From positions 2,542,001 through 2,606,000 of the forward strand of contig OZ245326.1 in the NCBI GenBank assembly GCA_965225915.1: a DNA stretch of 64,000 bases. The letters are read 5' to 3'. Of the stretch, positions 41,127-50,281 are shown piece by piece. The stretch is from JAAXHH01 sp965225915 (GTDB lineage: Bacteria > JAAXHH01). The position numbers and the translations under genes are program-made. The notes under the pieces were generated by a model. It searched no databases, was not told the origin of the DNA, and saw only the letters and a program-made list of their open reading frames with translations. The stretch's first letter is position 1. Each line of letters starts with the position of its first letter.

Positions 41127-41978
41127 TCAGAAGATCTCGGCGCCACCCGCGACCACCAGGTCTACGGCCGTCAGGTAATCCGATTCCGAAGAGGCCAGAA
41201 ACGCGACCGTCTGGGCCACGTCATCGCCCCGTGCCACCCTGCCAAGGGGCGAGGCTTCGATCTTGTCACGAATGAACTGCTCGTGGGCTTCGCTGTCCTT
41301 CCAGGATTCCCCGAGGATGGCCCCGGACGACACGGCCTCGGCGATGTAACCTACCCGTTCCGTATCGACGGCGGTGGGCGACACGGAGTTCACGTTGATT
41401 CCGTGGGGGCCGAGTTCCTGCGCCAGGGCCTGGGTGAACCTGATGATGGCGGCCTTTGAGGCGCAATATGCGGAGAACCTGGGCCGGCCGATCTTGCCCG
41501 ACGTGGAGGCGATGCTTATGATCTTGCCGCCCTTACCCCGCTCGATCATATGGCGGGCCACGGCCCGGCACATGAGGAACACGCCCCGGGCGTTGACGCT
41601 CATCTCCTTGTCCCAGGCTTCCTCCTCCATGTCGACGACGAGTACCCGGTCCTTGCCGGGCAGGGATCCGGCGGCATTCACCAGGATGTCGACGTGCCCG
41701 AATCGGTCGATTCCCCTTCCCACGAGGTTTTCCACCTGGTCCGCTTTGGAGACGTCGGCCAGGATGGCCTCGGCTTTTCCACCCGCCGCCTCGATTTCCC
41801 GGACCACGGAGGGCAATCCTTTCCACTCCGTGGAGTCGCCGGGATAGGGGTTTTCTACTAGGTCGCTGATGATTACGTCGGCGCCTTCCCGGGCCAGCCG
41901 CGTGGCCACGGCTCTTCCGATGCCCCGTTCACCACCCGCTCCTGTCACCAGGGCAGTCTTGCCGTGGAGATTGTACAT
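41127..41978 (-). CDS. Short-chain dehydrogenase (SDR, copy 2)
   Basis: The 283-residue protein has TGAGGERGIGRAVA, NAAG, Ser in SIASTSG and the catalytic YCASK. An insertion after the second strand (ENPYPGDSTEWKGLPSV) is an acidic loop not found in minimal SDRs. It is probably co-transcribed with copy 1. The two share only the family core and are not recent duplicates. Confidence 0.83.
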   Translation of the reverse strand: MYNLHGKTALVTGAGGERGIGRAVATRLAREGADVIISDLVENPYPGDSTEWKGLPSVVREIEAAGGKAEAILADVSKADQVENLVGRGIDRFGHVDILVNAAGSLPGKDRVLVVDMEEEAWDKEMSVNARGVFLMCRAVARHMIERGKGGKIISIASTSGKIGRPRFSAYCASKAAIIRFTQALAQELGPHGINVNSVSPTAVDTERVGYIAEAVSSGAILGESWKDSEAHEQFIRDKIEASPLGRVARGDDVAQTVAFLASSESDYLTAVDLVVAGGAEIF

Positions 41979-42018
41979 CGCTCGACCCTTCTGTGCTGCC
42001 CGATCTTACATGATCCGG

Positions 42019-42306
42019 TTAAATCGTTAATCTCAATTGCAGTCCTAAAGCGCGTACAATTCGAATCACAGTGGAGAACGCGGGATTGCCCTCCTCCGAT
42101 AAGGCTTTGTACAGGCCTTCCCGGCTCATTCCTATCTCCCGGGCCAGCCAGCTCATGTTACCCGATCGGGCAATATCGTTTAGAGCTGCTCGAATCAGGC
42201 TTCCATCACCCGGGTCCTCTTTCGCACATGCTTCCAGGTAGAGGCGCGCGTCTTCCGGGCTATGCAGGTGCTCCGTAACGTCCCATTTAGTGAAAGACTC
42301 GCTCAT
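42019..42306 (-). CDS. Antitoxin of a HigBA-like module (HTH)
   Basis: The 95-residue protein (MSESFTKWDVTEHL...) matches the addiction-module antidote family found downstream of HI1419-type toxins. It has a C-terminal helix-turn-helix: MSWLAREIGMSREGLYKALS and VIRIVRALGLQLRL. It probably binds both the toxin and its promoter. ATG 42306 overlaps the toxin TGA (ATGA) and has GGAG eight bases upstream, so it is preferred to ATG 42318. Confidence 0.87.
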   Translation of the reverse strand: MSESFTKWDVTEHLHSPEDARLYLEACAKEDPGDGSLIRAALNDIARSGNMSWLAREIGMSREGLYKALSEEGNPAFSTVIRIVRALGLQLRLTI

Positions 42307-42599
42307 GTCAGACTCCATTCCTTCGCCAGCCTACCAGCGCGTTCAATGTCTCGCCTTTGGCTGTTCTTGCTGCCCCCGCAAAGCAAAACAAGTATTAAAC
42401 CCTCGCGAAGGACATAAACTCGGTAACCGGGTCCGTGGTGTACGCGTATCTCGAACAGCCCGCGTCCCAGCGGTCTTATATCCCCGATATTGCCTAAGGA
42501 TATTCTACGCAACCGCGCGTTGATACTTGCAACCGCGCTTCGATCAGGCAGGCTGCGTATCCACCGCTTGAACGTAGCACTTTCAATTACTTCAATCAT
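42303..42599 (-). CDS. RelE/ParE-superfamily toxin (HI1419 family)
   Basis: The 98-residue protein from ATG 42599 contains ESATFKRWIRSLPDRSA, ARLRRISLGNIGDIRPLGRGLFEIRVHHGPGYRVYV and LCGGSKNSQRRDIERA, the conserved core of the toxin family that typically cleaves mRNA at the ribosome. The upstream TTG (42632) is rejected because it lies above the predicted transcription start. The gene order toxin first, antitoxin second, is that of this family. Confidence 0.88.
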   Translation of the reverse strand: MIEVIESATFKRWIRSLPDRSAVASINARLRRISLGNIGDIRPLGRGLFEIRVHHGPGYRVYVLREGLILVLLCGGSKNSQRRDIERAGRLAKEWSLT

Positions 42600-42600
42600 T

Positions 42601-42702
42601 CGTAAATGTAAACTGTGGTTCACATATGTCAACCGGAATTCCGATTGTCAAAGTGAGGTCATAACTGAAAGACAGCTGCCTTTCAGCAGAATTACATTTA
42701 CG
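42601..42702 (-). promoter_or_regulatory. Toxin-antitoxin promoter with nested inverted repeats
   Basis: On the minus strand TTGACA (42651-42646), 17 bp and CATATG (42628-42623) form a promoter with start near 42616. A 10-bp palindrome cggaattccg (42634-42643) sits in the spacer. A 22-bp palindrome with one mismatched pair (42665-42686, centred on CAGCTG) lies just upstream of the -35. A perfect 10-bp inverted repeat, cgtaaatgta (42601-42610) and tacatttacg (42693-42702), surrounds everything, centred on the -35 box. These are probable operators for autorepression. Confidence 0.6.
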
Positions 42703-42743
42703 GATTTAGTGTGATTTCGCAGTCCGTTCTTGCCCTTTTAAAC

Positions 42744-43631
42744 CTACTCGCCCTCTCTCCGGGGCCTCACCACGGTTTCGCCGTCGTCCTCCACGAGGGG
42801 GTGATGATAGATGTAGGGCGGCTCCAGCACGGCCCGCTGCGCCTCGGTCAGTTCCAAGACCCAATCGGGTAGCGTGGCTTCGTAGATTCCCCCGGCGTAG
42901 TGGAGATACTTGGGCGTGTACCGGTAGAGGGCTATCCTCCGCTCATTCTTTCCGTGCCAGGGCAGGGTGCCGTGGGCGGTGGCCTCGTTGAAGATCACCA
43001 GGTCGCCCGCCTTCTGAGAGATGTGATGGACCAGGTCCTGGTTGGCCTCCCAGGTCAGGATATCTTCCGGGGATTCGAAGTTGGCCTTGTGGCTGCCCGG
43101 GATGACGCACAGTCCACCCGCGCCGGGGTCCACGTCCGCCAGGGCGTACTGGCAAACGATCAGGCCGGAACGCATCCGCCCGTTGTGATAGTGGTAGTAA
43201 CGCGACCCGTTGAAGGTTACGTTGCCCGATCCGTGAAGCTTGAGTCCCTCGCAGCCCTCCGTCGCGATCAGCACGTCTACGCCGTGGTCGAGTTTCCAGC
43301 CTCGGCCGAAGAGGGTGTTGAGATAGGGTATGATCCTGGGATGGGCCAGGAGATCGCGGAAGGGCCGGCACCACGGCTGCGGCCAGGTGAGCATGCCCTC
43401 ATAATGCCGAAAAGGAGCGTGGCGGCCTTCGAAGGGCCTGCCCCGCCAGTCTCCGCTGAGGGCGTTGGGGCCGTCGTAGGACCCCAGGCGGTCGGGATTG
43501 GCATCGAGGGCCTCGTTCAGCGACCGTACTTCCTCCTCGGTCAGAATGCCACGGATGACGAGAAAACCCTGGAGATCGTACAGGTACTGCTCCTCGTCGC
43601 TCATGGTCGAAAAGATCGACGCATCGGCCAC
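42744..43631 (-). CDS. Phytanoyl-CoA dioxygenase (PhyH) family oxygenase
   Basis: The 295-residue protein is a non-haem iron, 2-oxoglutarate-dependent oxygenase-type fold. QYLYDLQGFLVIRGILTEEEV is the PhyH N-terminus and the C-terminal iron ligand region is NEATAHGTLPWHGKN with the 2-oxoglutarate Arg in NERRIALYRY. The first His/Asp pair is not obvious (YYHYHNGRM). CPLVDPGAGGLCVIPGSHK-type segment is present (DVDPGAGGLCVIPGSHKANF). GTG 43631 has AGGAG seven bases upstream and is preferred to the longer frame. Substrate unknown. Confidence 0.8.
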   Translation of the reverse strand: MADASIFSTMSDEEQYLYDLQGFLVIRGILTEEEVRSLNEALDANPDRLGSYDGPNALSGDWRGRPFEGRHAPFRHYEGMLTWPQPWCRPFRDLLAHPRIIPYLNTLFGRGWKLDHGVDVLIATEGCEGLKLHGSGNVTFNGSRYYHYHNGRMRSGLIVCQYALADVDPGAGGLCVIPGSHKANFESPEDILTWEANQDLVHHISQKAGDLVIFNEATAHGTLPWHGKNERRIALYRYTPKYLHYAGGIYEATLPDWVLELTEAQRAVLEPPYIYHHPLVEDDGETVVRPRREGE

Positions 43632-43768
43632 GGAGATCTCCTTCCGGGAAGTTATGATTTTCTGTTCGTTCGTGGGTGTATATGCTCCACAAGATAGCCT
43701 TCCGGGTTCTACGCGCAACGATAAAAACGACCGTCTTTAGACCCCTCCGGCGAACGCCACGAAATCCC

Positions 43769-43797
43769 TTGACAGTCCTGTCCGCCCCGGTTAACGT
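43769..43797 (+). promoter_or_regulatory. Candidate promoter of thyX
   Basis: TTGACA (43769-43774), 17 bp, TAACGT (43792-43797), about 95 bases before thyX. It lies in the 259-base gap with the divergent PhyH gene. Confidence 0.5.
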
Positions 43798-43890
43798 TTC
43801 GGTGTCCTTTCCCCGCTTTGAACTCCGAATCGGCACCGGGAACGGACGTCGAATCATCCCCCTGATCACTACGCAAAACTACGGGATACC

Positions 43891-44853
43891 GTGTCCGAAG
43901 AAGCCGAAGTACCCGAGCAGATCGAAGCACAACATCTTGACCGACCGTCCGTTCCCGAACTGGATGAGATCCTCGGCGTTCCCTTCTACGTGCTCGACGA
44001 CGGGTTCATCCGGGTCGTGGACTACATGGGCAGCGATCCTTCCATCGTGCAGGCCGCCCGTGTTTCCTACGGAGTCGGAACGCGGCAGGTCCACCAGGAC
44101 CGTGGACTGATCCGCTATCTCATGCGGCATCAGCACACCACCCCCTTCGAGATGTGCGACATCAAGCTCCATCTCAGGTTGCCCATGGACTGCTGGCGTC
44201 AGTGGATCCGTCACCGGACGGCCTCGGTCAACGAGTACAGCACCCGATATTCGCTTGCGATCGACGCGGCACAGTCCACGCCGCCCGAGGCGTGGCGGCT
44301 CCAGGCACAGGGCAACCGCCAGGGCAGCAGCGGTTTCGTCGACGAAGAACATGGCGCGCGTTTCACGGAGAAGGAGCGGGAACTGCAAAAGGCCTCCCGG
44401 GCCCGCTACGAAGAGCGTATCGAAGCCGGCATCGCCCGGGAACAGGCCCGCAAGGACCTGCCGTTGTCCACGTACACGGAAGCCTACTGGAAGGTGAACC
44501 TCCTGAACCTGCTTCGGTTTCTGCTCCTTCGCATGGACGATCACGCCCAGTGGGAGATCCGGCAGTACGCCCAGGTGATCGGACACCGTATCGTATCCAC
44601 CTGGTGTCCCGTCGCTTGGCAGGCCTTTCTCGATTACAGCGTCAATGCCATGCAGCTGACCCACCTGGACTGGGAAATCATCCGGGCGATCCAGGGAGGA
44701 GACAGTCAGAAGGTCTCGGAACTGGCGTTGAAGTACCGTTTCATTTCAAAGACCGGGGTCCTGCGCCGCAGCCGGGAGCGTGATGAACTCGAAGCCAAGC
44801 TGCAGAAACTGAACATTCCGATCCCCTGGCGATCCGGCGACGGTGCCGGATAG
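43891..44853 (+). CDS. thyX: FAD-dependent thymidylate synthase ThyX
   Basis: The 320-residue protein makes dTMP from dUMP with FAD and methylene-tetrahydrofolate. The ThyX signature RHRx7S is present as RHRTASVNEYS (residues 107-117), preceded by HTTPFEMCDIKLHLRLPM. YWKVNLLNLLRFLLLRMD and the QYAQVIGHRIV segment continue the FAD and dUMP site. It is longer than the minimal 215-residue ThyX, with an insertion around residues 130-200. RNase HIII overlaps or follows closely on the same strand. Confidence 0.95.
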   Translation: MSEEAEVPEQIEAQHLDRPSVPELDEILGVPFYVLDDGFIRVVDYMGSDPSIVQAARVSYGVGTRQVHQDRGLIRYLMRHQHTTPFEMCDIKLHLRLPMDCWRQWIRHRTASVNEYSTRYSLAIDAAQSTPPEAWRLQAQGNRQGSSGFVDEEHGARFTEKERELQKASRARYEERIEAGIAREQARKDLPLSTYTEAYWKVNLLNLLRFLLLRMDDHAQWEIRQYAQVIGHRIVSTWCPVAWQAFLDYSVNAMQLTHLDWEIIRAIQGGDSQKVSELALKYRFISKTGVLRRSRERDELEAKLQKLNIPIPWRSGDGAG

Positions 44854-44914
44854 CCGCCCAGGCCGTCCAGCTCCTCCGGGGTGCGCGGCGGGACGGCACT
44901 CGACCGGCGACCGG

Positions 44915-45898
44915 ATGCAACCCGAGTTTCAGCGACCCATGACCCGAGTCAAACCGGAGCCCGTATCCCGCAGGTACGCCGTCACCGACCCCCGCGACCG
45001 GCTTCGGATTCGCGAGGCGCTGGAACATCTCGGCCCGTCGGAGCGCACGACCGAAGCCTGGTGCGATTGGGCATTCGTTTTCGAGGACGAAGGGGAACGG
45101 CTGGTCCTCAAGCAGTACCAGAAAGGGACGCTGATGATCCAGGGCAGGGCGGGGCACCTGCTCCAGGTAATCCTCCACGTTCTTTCACCCTTTCTGGATG
45201 ATTCCGTGGAAGCTTCCGGGGACGGTTCAGGCGGCGCGAAGACCCGGAATCTGTCCCTGCCCCACATCGGTACGGACGAGTCCGGCAAAGGCGACTATTT
45301 CGGTCCGCTGGTGGTCGGCGGTGTCGTGGTCGAGACCGGGTCCTGGGAAAAACTCTCGGGTCTTGGCATCAGGGATTCCAAGAAACTGGCCGATGCGCGC
45401 TGCCGTAAACTGGCGATCGAGATCCGCCAGGTGTGCGTCGAGCGTTACTGCGAGGTGATCATTCCGCCTGCGCGGTACAACACGCTGTACGAGGAATTCC
45501 GGCGGGAAGGCAGGAATCTCAACCATCTCCTTGCCTGGGCCCACGCCCGCGCCATCGAGAGCCTGCTGGATCGCGCCCCCTGTCCGCTGGCCGTGGCGGA
45601 CCAGTTCGGAAACGAGTACTACATTCGCTCGCGCCTCATGAACAAGGGCCGGGGGATCAAGCTGATTCAGGAACACAAGGGAGAGCGGTACCTGGCCGTG
45701 GCAGCGGCGTCCGTTCTCGCGCGGGACCGTTTCCTGGAATACATGGACAGGTTGTCGGCCGAGGCCGGCCTGCCGCTTCCCAAGGGCGCCGGCGCGCCGG
45801 TAGTCGCCGCCGCCCGGAGATACGTCGAACGCCACGGGACGGAGCGGCTGGCCGATGTGGCCAAGTTGCATCACAAAACCACGGCCCGGGTTGTGTAG
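44915..45898 (+). CDS. rnhC: Ribonuclease HIII
   Basis: The protein removes RNA from RNA-DNA hybrids. From ATG 44915 it has 327 residues. The N-terminal TBP-like substrate domain (residues about 15-100) ends before the catalytic core, which begins IGTDESGKGDYFGPLVVGGV. The catalytic Asp/Glu (TDESGKGD), IRDSKKL and AVADQFGN match type III. The frame is open to GTG 44843, which overlaps thyX; ATG 44915 or 44939 is more likely, but the ribosome site is poor. Co-transcription with thyX is likely. Confidence 0.9.
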   Translation: MQPEFQRPMTRVKPEPVSRRYAVTDPRDRLRIREALEHLGPSERTTEAWCDWAFVFEDEGERLVLKQYQKGTLMIQGRAGHLLQVILHVLSPFLDDSVEASGDGSGGAKTRNLSLPHIGTDESGKGDYFGPLVVGGVVVETGSWEKLSGLGIRDSKKLADARCRKLAIEIRQVCVERYCEVIIPPARYNTLYEEFRREGRNLNHLLAWAHARAIESLLDRAPCPLAVADQFGNEYYIRSRLMNKGRGIKLIQEHKGERYLAVAAASVLARDRFLEYMDRLSAEAGLPLPKGAGAPVVAAARRYVERHGTERLADVAKLHHKTTARVV

Positions 45899-45917
45899 AC
45901 CGGTTAAAAAACGTACA

Positions 45918-45923
45918 TATAAT
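45918..45923 (+). promoter_or_regulatory. Possible -10 box upstream of the arabinofuranosidase gene
   Basis: TATAAT at 45918-45923 in an A/T-rich patch about 45 bases before the start. No good -35 is found at 16-18 bp, so support is limited. Confidence 0.3.
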
Positions 45924-45967
45924 AACAGGTGGATTTGCCAACGAGTTACCAGGGGAGTTCGGCCTGA

Positions 45968-47467
45968 ATGCGACAGACGACCCTTTACGCCCATACACGG
46001 TTTCAAATCGCGCCCGTCGACCCGAGAATCTTCGGAGGATTCCTGGAACATATCGGCAGGGCCGTCTACGAGGGCGTGTACGAACCGGACAGCTCCCATG
46101 CTGACGAGGACGGACTCCGGAAGGACGTGCTGGACGCGCTGGAACGTCAATCCATGACCGTCATGCGGTATCCCGGCGGAAACTTCGCGTCCGGCTACCA
46201 CTGGATGGACGGCGTGGGCCCGCAGAAGCTGCGACCCACCGTGCGCGAACTCGCCTGGCAGAGCGTCGAGCCAAACGCTTTCGGTACCGACGAATTCATT
46301 CGTCTTTGCCGCAAAATGAACTGGCAGCCCATGCTCACGGTCAACCTCGGCACGGGTTCGCCCGAGGAAGCCCGGAACTGGGTCGAGTACTGCAACTGTC
46401 CCGCGGGCACGAGTTACGCCGATATTCGGGTGGGCAACGGGGCGGATATGCCCTACGACGTCGACCTGTGGTGCCTGGGCAACGAGATGGACGGCCACTG
46501 GCAGCTTGGCCACGTACCGGCGGACCAGTACGCGATACGGGCCCAACAGGCCGCGAAAATGATGAAGGACGTCGATCGCAGGATCGAACTGGTCGCCTGT
46601 GGTTCCTGCTCCGTGGACATGTTCGACACCTACATGGAATGGGACCGCCAGGTCCTCGACTACCTGGGCGATTACGCCGACTACATCAGCCTGCACCGTT
46701 ACGTGGGCAACCCGCAGGACAATACACCGGATTACCTGGCGGTCACGAACTCCATCGATCGGCAGATCGAGGAGATGGACGCGGTTTGTCGATTCATCCA
46801 GGCCAGGCGAAGAAGCCCCAAACGCGCGTACCTGTGTTTCGACGAATGGAATGTCTGGTACAAGAACCACGAAACGGACGGAGAGGGCAAATTCGCGCCG
46901 CACCTGGTGGAAGAGATCTACAATCTCGAAGACGCCCTCGTCGTCGCCGGGTTCCTGAACAGTTTCGTACGCCACGCCGATTCGGTCCGGATCGCGAACA
47001 TCGCCCAGATCGTCAACGTCATCGCCCCGCTCATCACCAGGGGCGACGATCTGCTCGTGCAGTCCATATTCCACCCCTTCACGATGTACGCGCAGCGCCG
47101 CGAAGGCACGGCACTCCGCACCTACGTGGATGGCGCGAGCTACAAAAGCGAGCACTACGGACGGGTGAACTACATCGACGCCGCCATGATACAGAACGAC
47201 TTTAAACTGCACGTATTTGTCACGAACCGCAGCACGGACACCGCCGTACCTCTACGCATCGTGCTCGAGGACCGGCCGATCCAGTCCCTGGCCAGCGCCG
47301 AGATCCTCACCGGGGCCGAAGATCCAAAGGCCGCAAACACGTTCGAGCAGCCCGACCTGGTCAACAAGCGGCCCTACGACCAGATCAAGGTCGCTGGAGG
47401 CAGGGTACAGTGCTTCCTACCCCCGCTCGCCTTCGTGGCGATGACCTTCGAACTCGAGAAATGGTAG
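45968..47467 (+). CDS. abfA: GH51 alpha-L-arabinofuranosidase
   Basis: The 499-residue protein removes L-arabinofuranose side chains from arabinose-containing glycans or oligosaccharides. The acid/base Glu173 is in WCLGNEMDGHW and the nucleophile Glu293 in FDEWNVWYKN. The substrate loop RYPGGNFASGYHW is conserved. No signal peptide is present, so it acts in the cytoplasm on imported oligosaccharides, which fits the following sugar ABC importer genes. AACAGGTGG and CCAGGGGAG lie upstream. Confidence 0.93.
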   Translation: MRQTTLYAHTRFQIAPVDPRIFGGFLEHIGRAVYEGVYEPDSSHADEDGLRKDVLDALERQSMTVMRYPGGNFASGYHWMDGVGPQKLRPTVRELAWQSVEPNAFGTDEFIRLCRKMNWQPMLTVNLGTGSPEEARNWVEYCNCPAGTSYADIRVGNGADMPYDVDLWCLGNEMDGHWQLGHVPADQYAIRAQQAAKMMKDVDRRIELVACGSCSVDMFDTYMEWDRQVLDYLGDYADYISLHRYVGNPQDNTPDYLAVTNSIDRQIEEMDAVCRFIQARRRSPKRAYLCFDEWNVWYKNHETDGEGKFAPHLVEEIYNLEDALVVAGFLNSFVRHADSVRIANIAQIVNVIAPLITRGDDLLVQSIFHPFTMYAQRREGTALRTYVDGASYKSEHYGRVNYIDAAMIQNDFKLHVFVTNRSTDTAVPLRIVLEDRPIQSLASAEILTGAEDPKAANTFEQPDLVNKRPYDQIKVAGGRVQCFLPPLAFVAMTFELEKW

Positions 47468-47541
47468 GCCGCGGCGAAGCGTGTCGTGGCCCTTTGGCAA
47501 CACGTCCGGACTGACAGGCGTAACGACGTCGCATACTTCCC

Positions 47542-48888
47542 ATGCCAAATACTCCAGACCCCCAAAAGCTGTCCCGCCGGGACGCCCTGAAAATCGGCGG
47601 CGGCGCCCTGCTTGGCGCGGCCGTACTCGGTTGCGGCGGCAATCGCGACGATCGGACGCCCCTGCGATTCATGACGGCCCTGACCCGGGAGAAGCACCGT
47701 TCCCTGGAACCGCTGATCGCCGAGTTTTCCGAGATCCATCCCGGCATCCGCATCGAGCACGTCAAGGTACCCTGGGACCAGGCTCATTCGAAGTATATCA
47801 CCGCCATTCTGGGGGGCGATCCACCCGACGTCATGTCGATTTCCAGCTGGTGGATGGCCGAGTTCCGCGCCATGGGCGCCCTCGAGGATCTGAGGCCCTG
47901 GGCCAGCGACTGGCCGCATCTCCAGGGCTACACGGAAAACGTGCGGCGCTTCACCCGGTCGACCATGGCGTTCGACGGCGACCAGGTCTTCGGCCTGCCC
48001 GCGGAAGTGGCCGTCCGTTCCATGTTCTATCGCACCGAATGGCTCGATGAACACGGACTGGCGCCCGCCGAAACACGCGAGGAGTGGCGCACGCTGCTCG
48101 AGAAGATCACGGACCCGGGCCGGCAGCGTTACGGATACGCCTTTCGGGGGGCCCGGGGCGGGTTCTACAGCTGGTGGGCCATCGCCCAGGAATACGCCGG
48201 GTCCAACGCGTGGTTCGACCAGGATCAACGGTGTATCATCAATGGTCCGGATCACGTGGCGGGGATGTCGTACTGGAACGACCTGTACCAGGACGGTCTC
48301 GTGCCGCCCGATTCGCTGAACTGGGGTTTCAACGAACTGGTGCAGGGATTCTGGTCGGATCTCTGCGGGACGATGGAACAGGACCCGGAGGTGGTCCGCA
48401 CCTGCCTGGAACACGGGTTGAACGAGGATACGCTCGCCATCACCGTCATGCCCACCGGACCGAAGGCCCGCGTGGCCCTGGCCGACGGCGGATACGCGTC
48501 CATGTCTTCGGGTTCCCGCCACAAGGACGAAGCATGGACGTTTCTGAGCTGGTTGATGGCGCCGGAACAGCGGCTCCGGTACTGCAAGGACGTCAACATG
48601 ATCCCGCCCTTCGCCGATGCCGTGGAGGACCCCGCCTTCGGGCAGGGCCTCTACCGTTCATTCATGGAAATGGTCACCGACCCATCCATACTTCAGAACT
48701 GGTATCCCAACTACCTGCCGGAAATGGGCGAATTTCTCGAGGTGCGCGTTACCGAAGAGCACCAGAAGATGCTGCTGAAGAGACAGTCGCCGCAGGAGAC
48801 CCTCGACCGTCTGGCCGATTTCATGACGCGGGCACAGAAGAAGTACGTGGACCGGCACGGTCCGGACACGCCGCAGCCGCCGGTGTAG
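47542..48888 (+). CDS. Sugar ABC transporter substrate-binding lipoprotein (copy 1)
   Basis: The 448-residue protein begins with a twin-arginine-like signal (KLSRRDALKIGGGALLGAAVLGC) ending in a lipobox cysteine. The rest is a family 1 extracellular solute-binding protein (REKHRSLEPLIAEFSEIHPGIRIE, GDPPDVMSISSWWMAEF, PAEVAVRSMFYRTEWLDEHGLAP). It captures a sugar or oligosaccharide outside the membrane. The permease genes follow after a second, similar binding protein. Confidence 0.87.
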   Translation: MPNTPDPQKLSRRDALKIGGGALLGAAVLGCGGNRDDRTPLRFMTALTREKHRSLEPLIAEFSEIHPGIRIEHVKVPWDQAHSKYITAILGGDPPDVMSISSWWMAEFRAMGALEDLRPWASDWPHLQGYTENVRRFTRSTMAFDGDQVFGLPAEVAVRSMFYRTEWLDEHGLAPAETREEWRTLLEKITDPGRQRYGYAFRGARGGFYSWWAIAQEYAGSNAWFDQDQRCIINGPDHVAGMSYWNDLYQDGLVPPDSLNWGFNELVQGFWSDLCGTMEQDPEVVRTCLEHGLNEDTLAITVMPTGPKARVALADGGYASMSSGSRHKDEAWTFLSWLMAPEQRLRYCKDVNMIPPFADAVEDPAFGQGLYRSFMEMVTDPSILQNWYPNYLPEMGEFLEVRVTEEHQKMLLKRQSPQETLDRLADFMTRAQKKYVDRHGPDTPQPPV

Positions 48889-48919
48889 CGTTACAGGTCA
48901 GCGAAACAGGTTCGATACT

Positions 48920-50269
48920 ATGCGTCATCACGAACAATCTGAAAACCTTACCCGTCGCGACGTGCTGCGGCTCGGGGGCACAGCCCTTGCGGGCGCGGCC
49001 ATGCTCGGTTGCGGCCGCGGGGACGACCGCCGGACCGTCACGCTCTTCAGCCCGATGGGCGAGGTGAAGAACCGTGCCCTTGCCGACCTTGCCGACCGCT
49101 TCATGGCCCTGCGGGACGACATCCGCGTGGAACTGATTCCCGTTCCGTGGGACCAGGGCCACGCCAAGCTGGTGACCACGATCGCCGGCGGCAATCCGCC
49201 CGACCTGATCACGGCGACGGGACAGTGGATGGCCGAATTCCGGGCCATGGGCGCCATCGAGGACCTGACGTCCTGGTACCGGTCGTGGCCCCATCGCGAC
49301 GCTTTTACGAGGATGGGACTGCTCCGGTGCGAGAGCAGCACGGCCATAGAGAACGGCCGGGTCTACGGACTGCCGCTGGAACTGTCGACGCGGGTCATGT
49401 TCTACCGCAAACGATGGCTGGATGAGCACGGGCTGGAACCCGCTGCGACACGGGCCGACTGGCGCGCGTTGCTGGAACGGTTCACCGACCGGGACAGGAA
49501 CCGGTACGGCTACGCCCTGCGCGGCGCCCGGGGCGGTTTCTGGACGTGGTGGCCCATGCTGGAGGAGTTCTCCGGCACGAACGAATGGTTCGACGGGGAC
49601 AACAACTGCATTATCAACAGCCCGGATCACGTGGAAGGGCTGGCCTTTTGGAACGACATATACCGGGACGGCCTGGCGCCAGCGGACTCGGTGAACTGGG
49701 GGTACAACGAACTGGTGCAGGGTTTCTGGTCCGGAATCTGCGGGTGCATTGAACAGGATCCCGAAGTGGTGCGCACCTGTCTGGAACACGGCATGGACGA
49801 ATCGACCCTGGTCACGGCCGTCATGCCCGCCGGTCCCCGTGCCCACGTGGCTTCCAACGACATCTGGATCCTTTCCGTCTCGGCCGGCGCCCGGAACCCG
49901 GACGGGGCCCTGGCTTTTTACGAGTGGATGATGTCGCCGGAACAGCTCATCGCCTACAGCAAGGCTGCAAGCGTGCTGCCGTCGGTGAAACAGGGCATGG
50001 ACGACCCCTATTTCGGCCAGGGATTTCTCAGGCCGTTCATGGACATGGTCACCGACGAGAAACTCCTGCAGAACTGGTATCCGAGCTACCTGCCGGAAAT
50101 GGGCGAATTCATTGAGGTGCTGGTCACCGAAGAACAGCAGAAAACGCTCCTCGGCAGGCAATCGCCGCAGGAAATGCTCGACCGGCTGGCCGACTTCCTG
50201 GATCGAGCCCAGAAGAAGTACGTGGACCGGCACGGTCCGGACACGCCCCGGCCGCCGAGAACCTCGTAA
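48920..50269 (+). CDS. Sugar ABC transporter substrate-binding lipoprotein (copy 2)
   Basis: The 449-residue protein is a tandem paralogue of the preceding gene with the same signal design (NLTRRDVLRLGGTALAGAAMLGC). The two differ most in the first lobe and are nearly identical near the C-terminus (YLPEMGEF, RQSPQE, AQKKYVDRHGPDTP). The pair suggests two specificities sharing one pair of permeases. It is 12 bases before the permease start. Confidence 0.87.
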   Translation: MRHHEQSENLTRRDVLRLGGTALAGAAMLGCGRGDDRRTVTLFSPMGEVKNRALADLADRFMALRDDIRVELIPVPWDQGHAKLVTTIAGGNPPDLITATGQWMAEFRAMGAIEDLTSWYRSWPHRDAFTRMGLLRCESSTAIENGRVYGLPLELSTRVMFYRKRWLDEHGLEPAATRADWRALLERFTDRDRNRYGYALRGARGGFWTWWPMLEEFSGTNEWFDGDNNCIINSPDHVEGLAFWNDIYRDGLAPADSVNWGYNELVQGFWSGICGCIEQDPEVVRTCLEHGMDESTLVTAVMPAGPRAHVASNDIWILSVSAGARNPDGALAFYEWMMSPEQLIAYSKAASVLPSVKQGMDDPYFGQGFLRPFMDMVTDEKLLQNWYPSYLPEMGEFIEVLVTEEQQKTLLGRQSPQEMLDRLADFLDRAQKKYVDRHGPDTPRPPRTS

Positions 50270-50281
50270 TCCATCAGCGAC

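Noticed and set aside
45227..47212. 661-codon minus-strand open frame opposite RNase HIII and GH51
   Set aside because: It covers parts of two clear plus-strand genes and lacks any domain; a third-position GC artefact.
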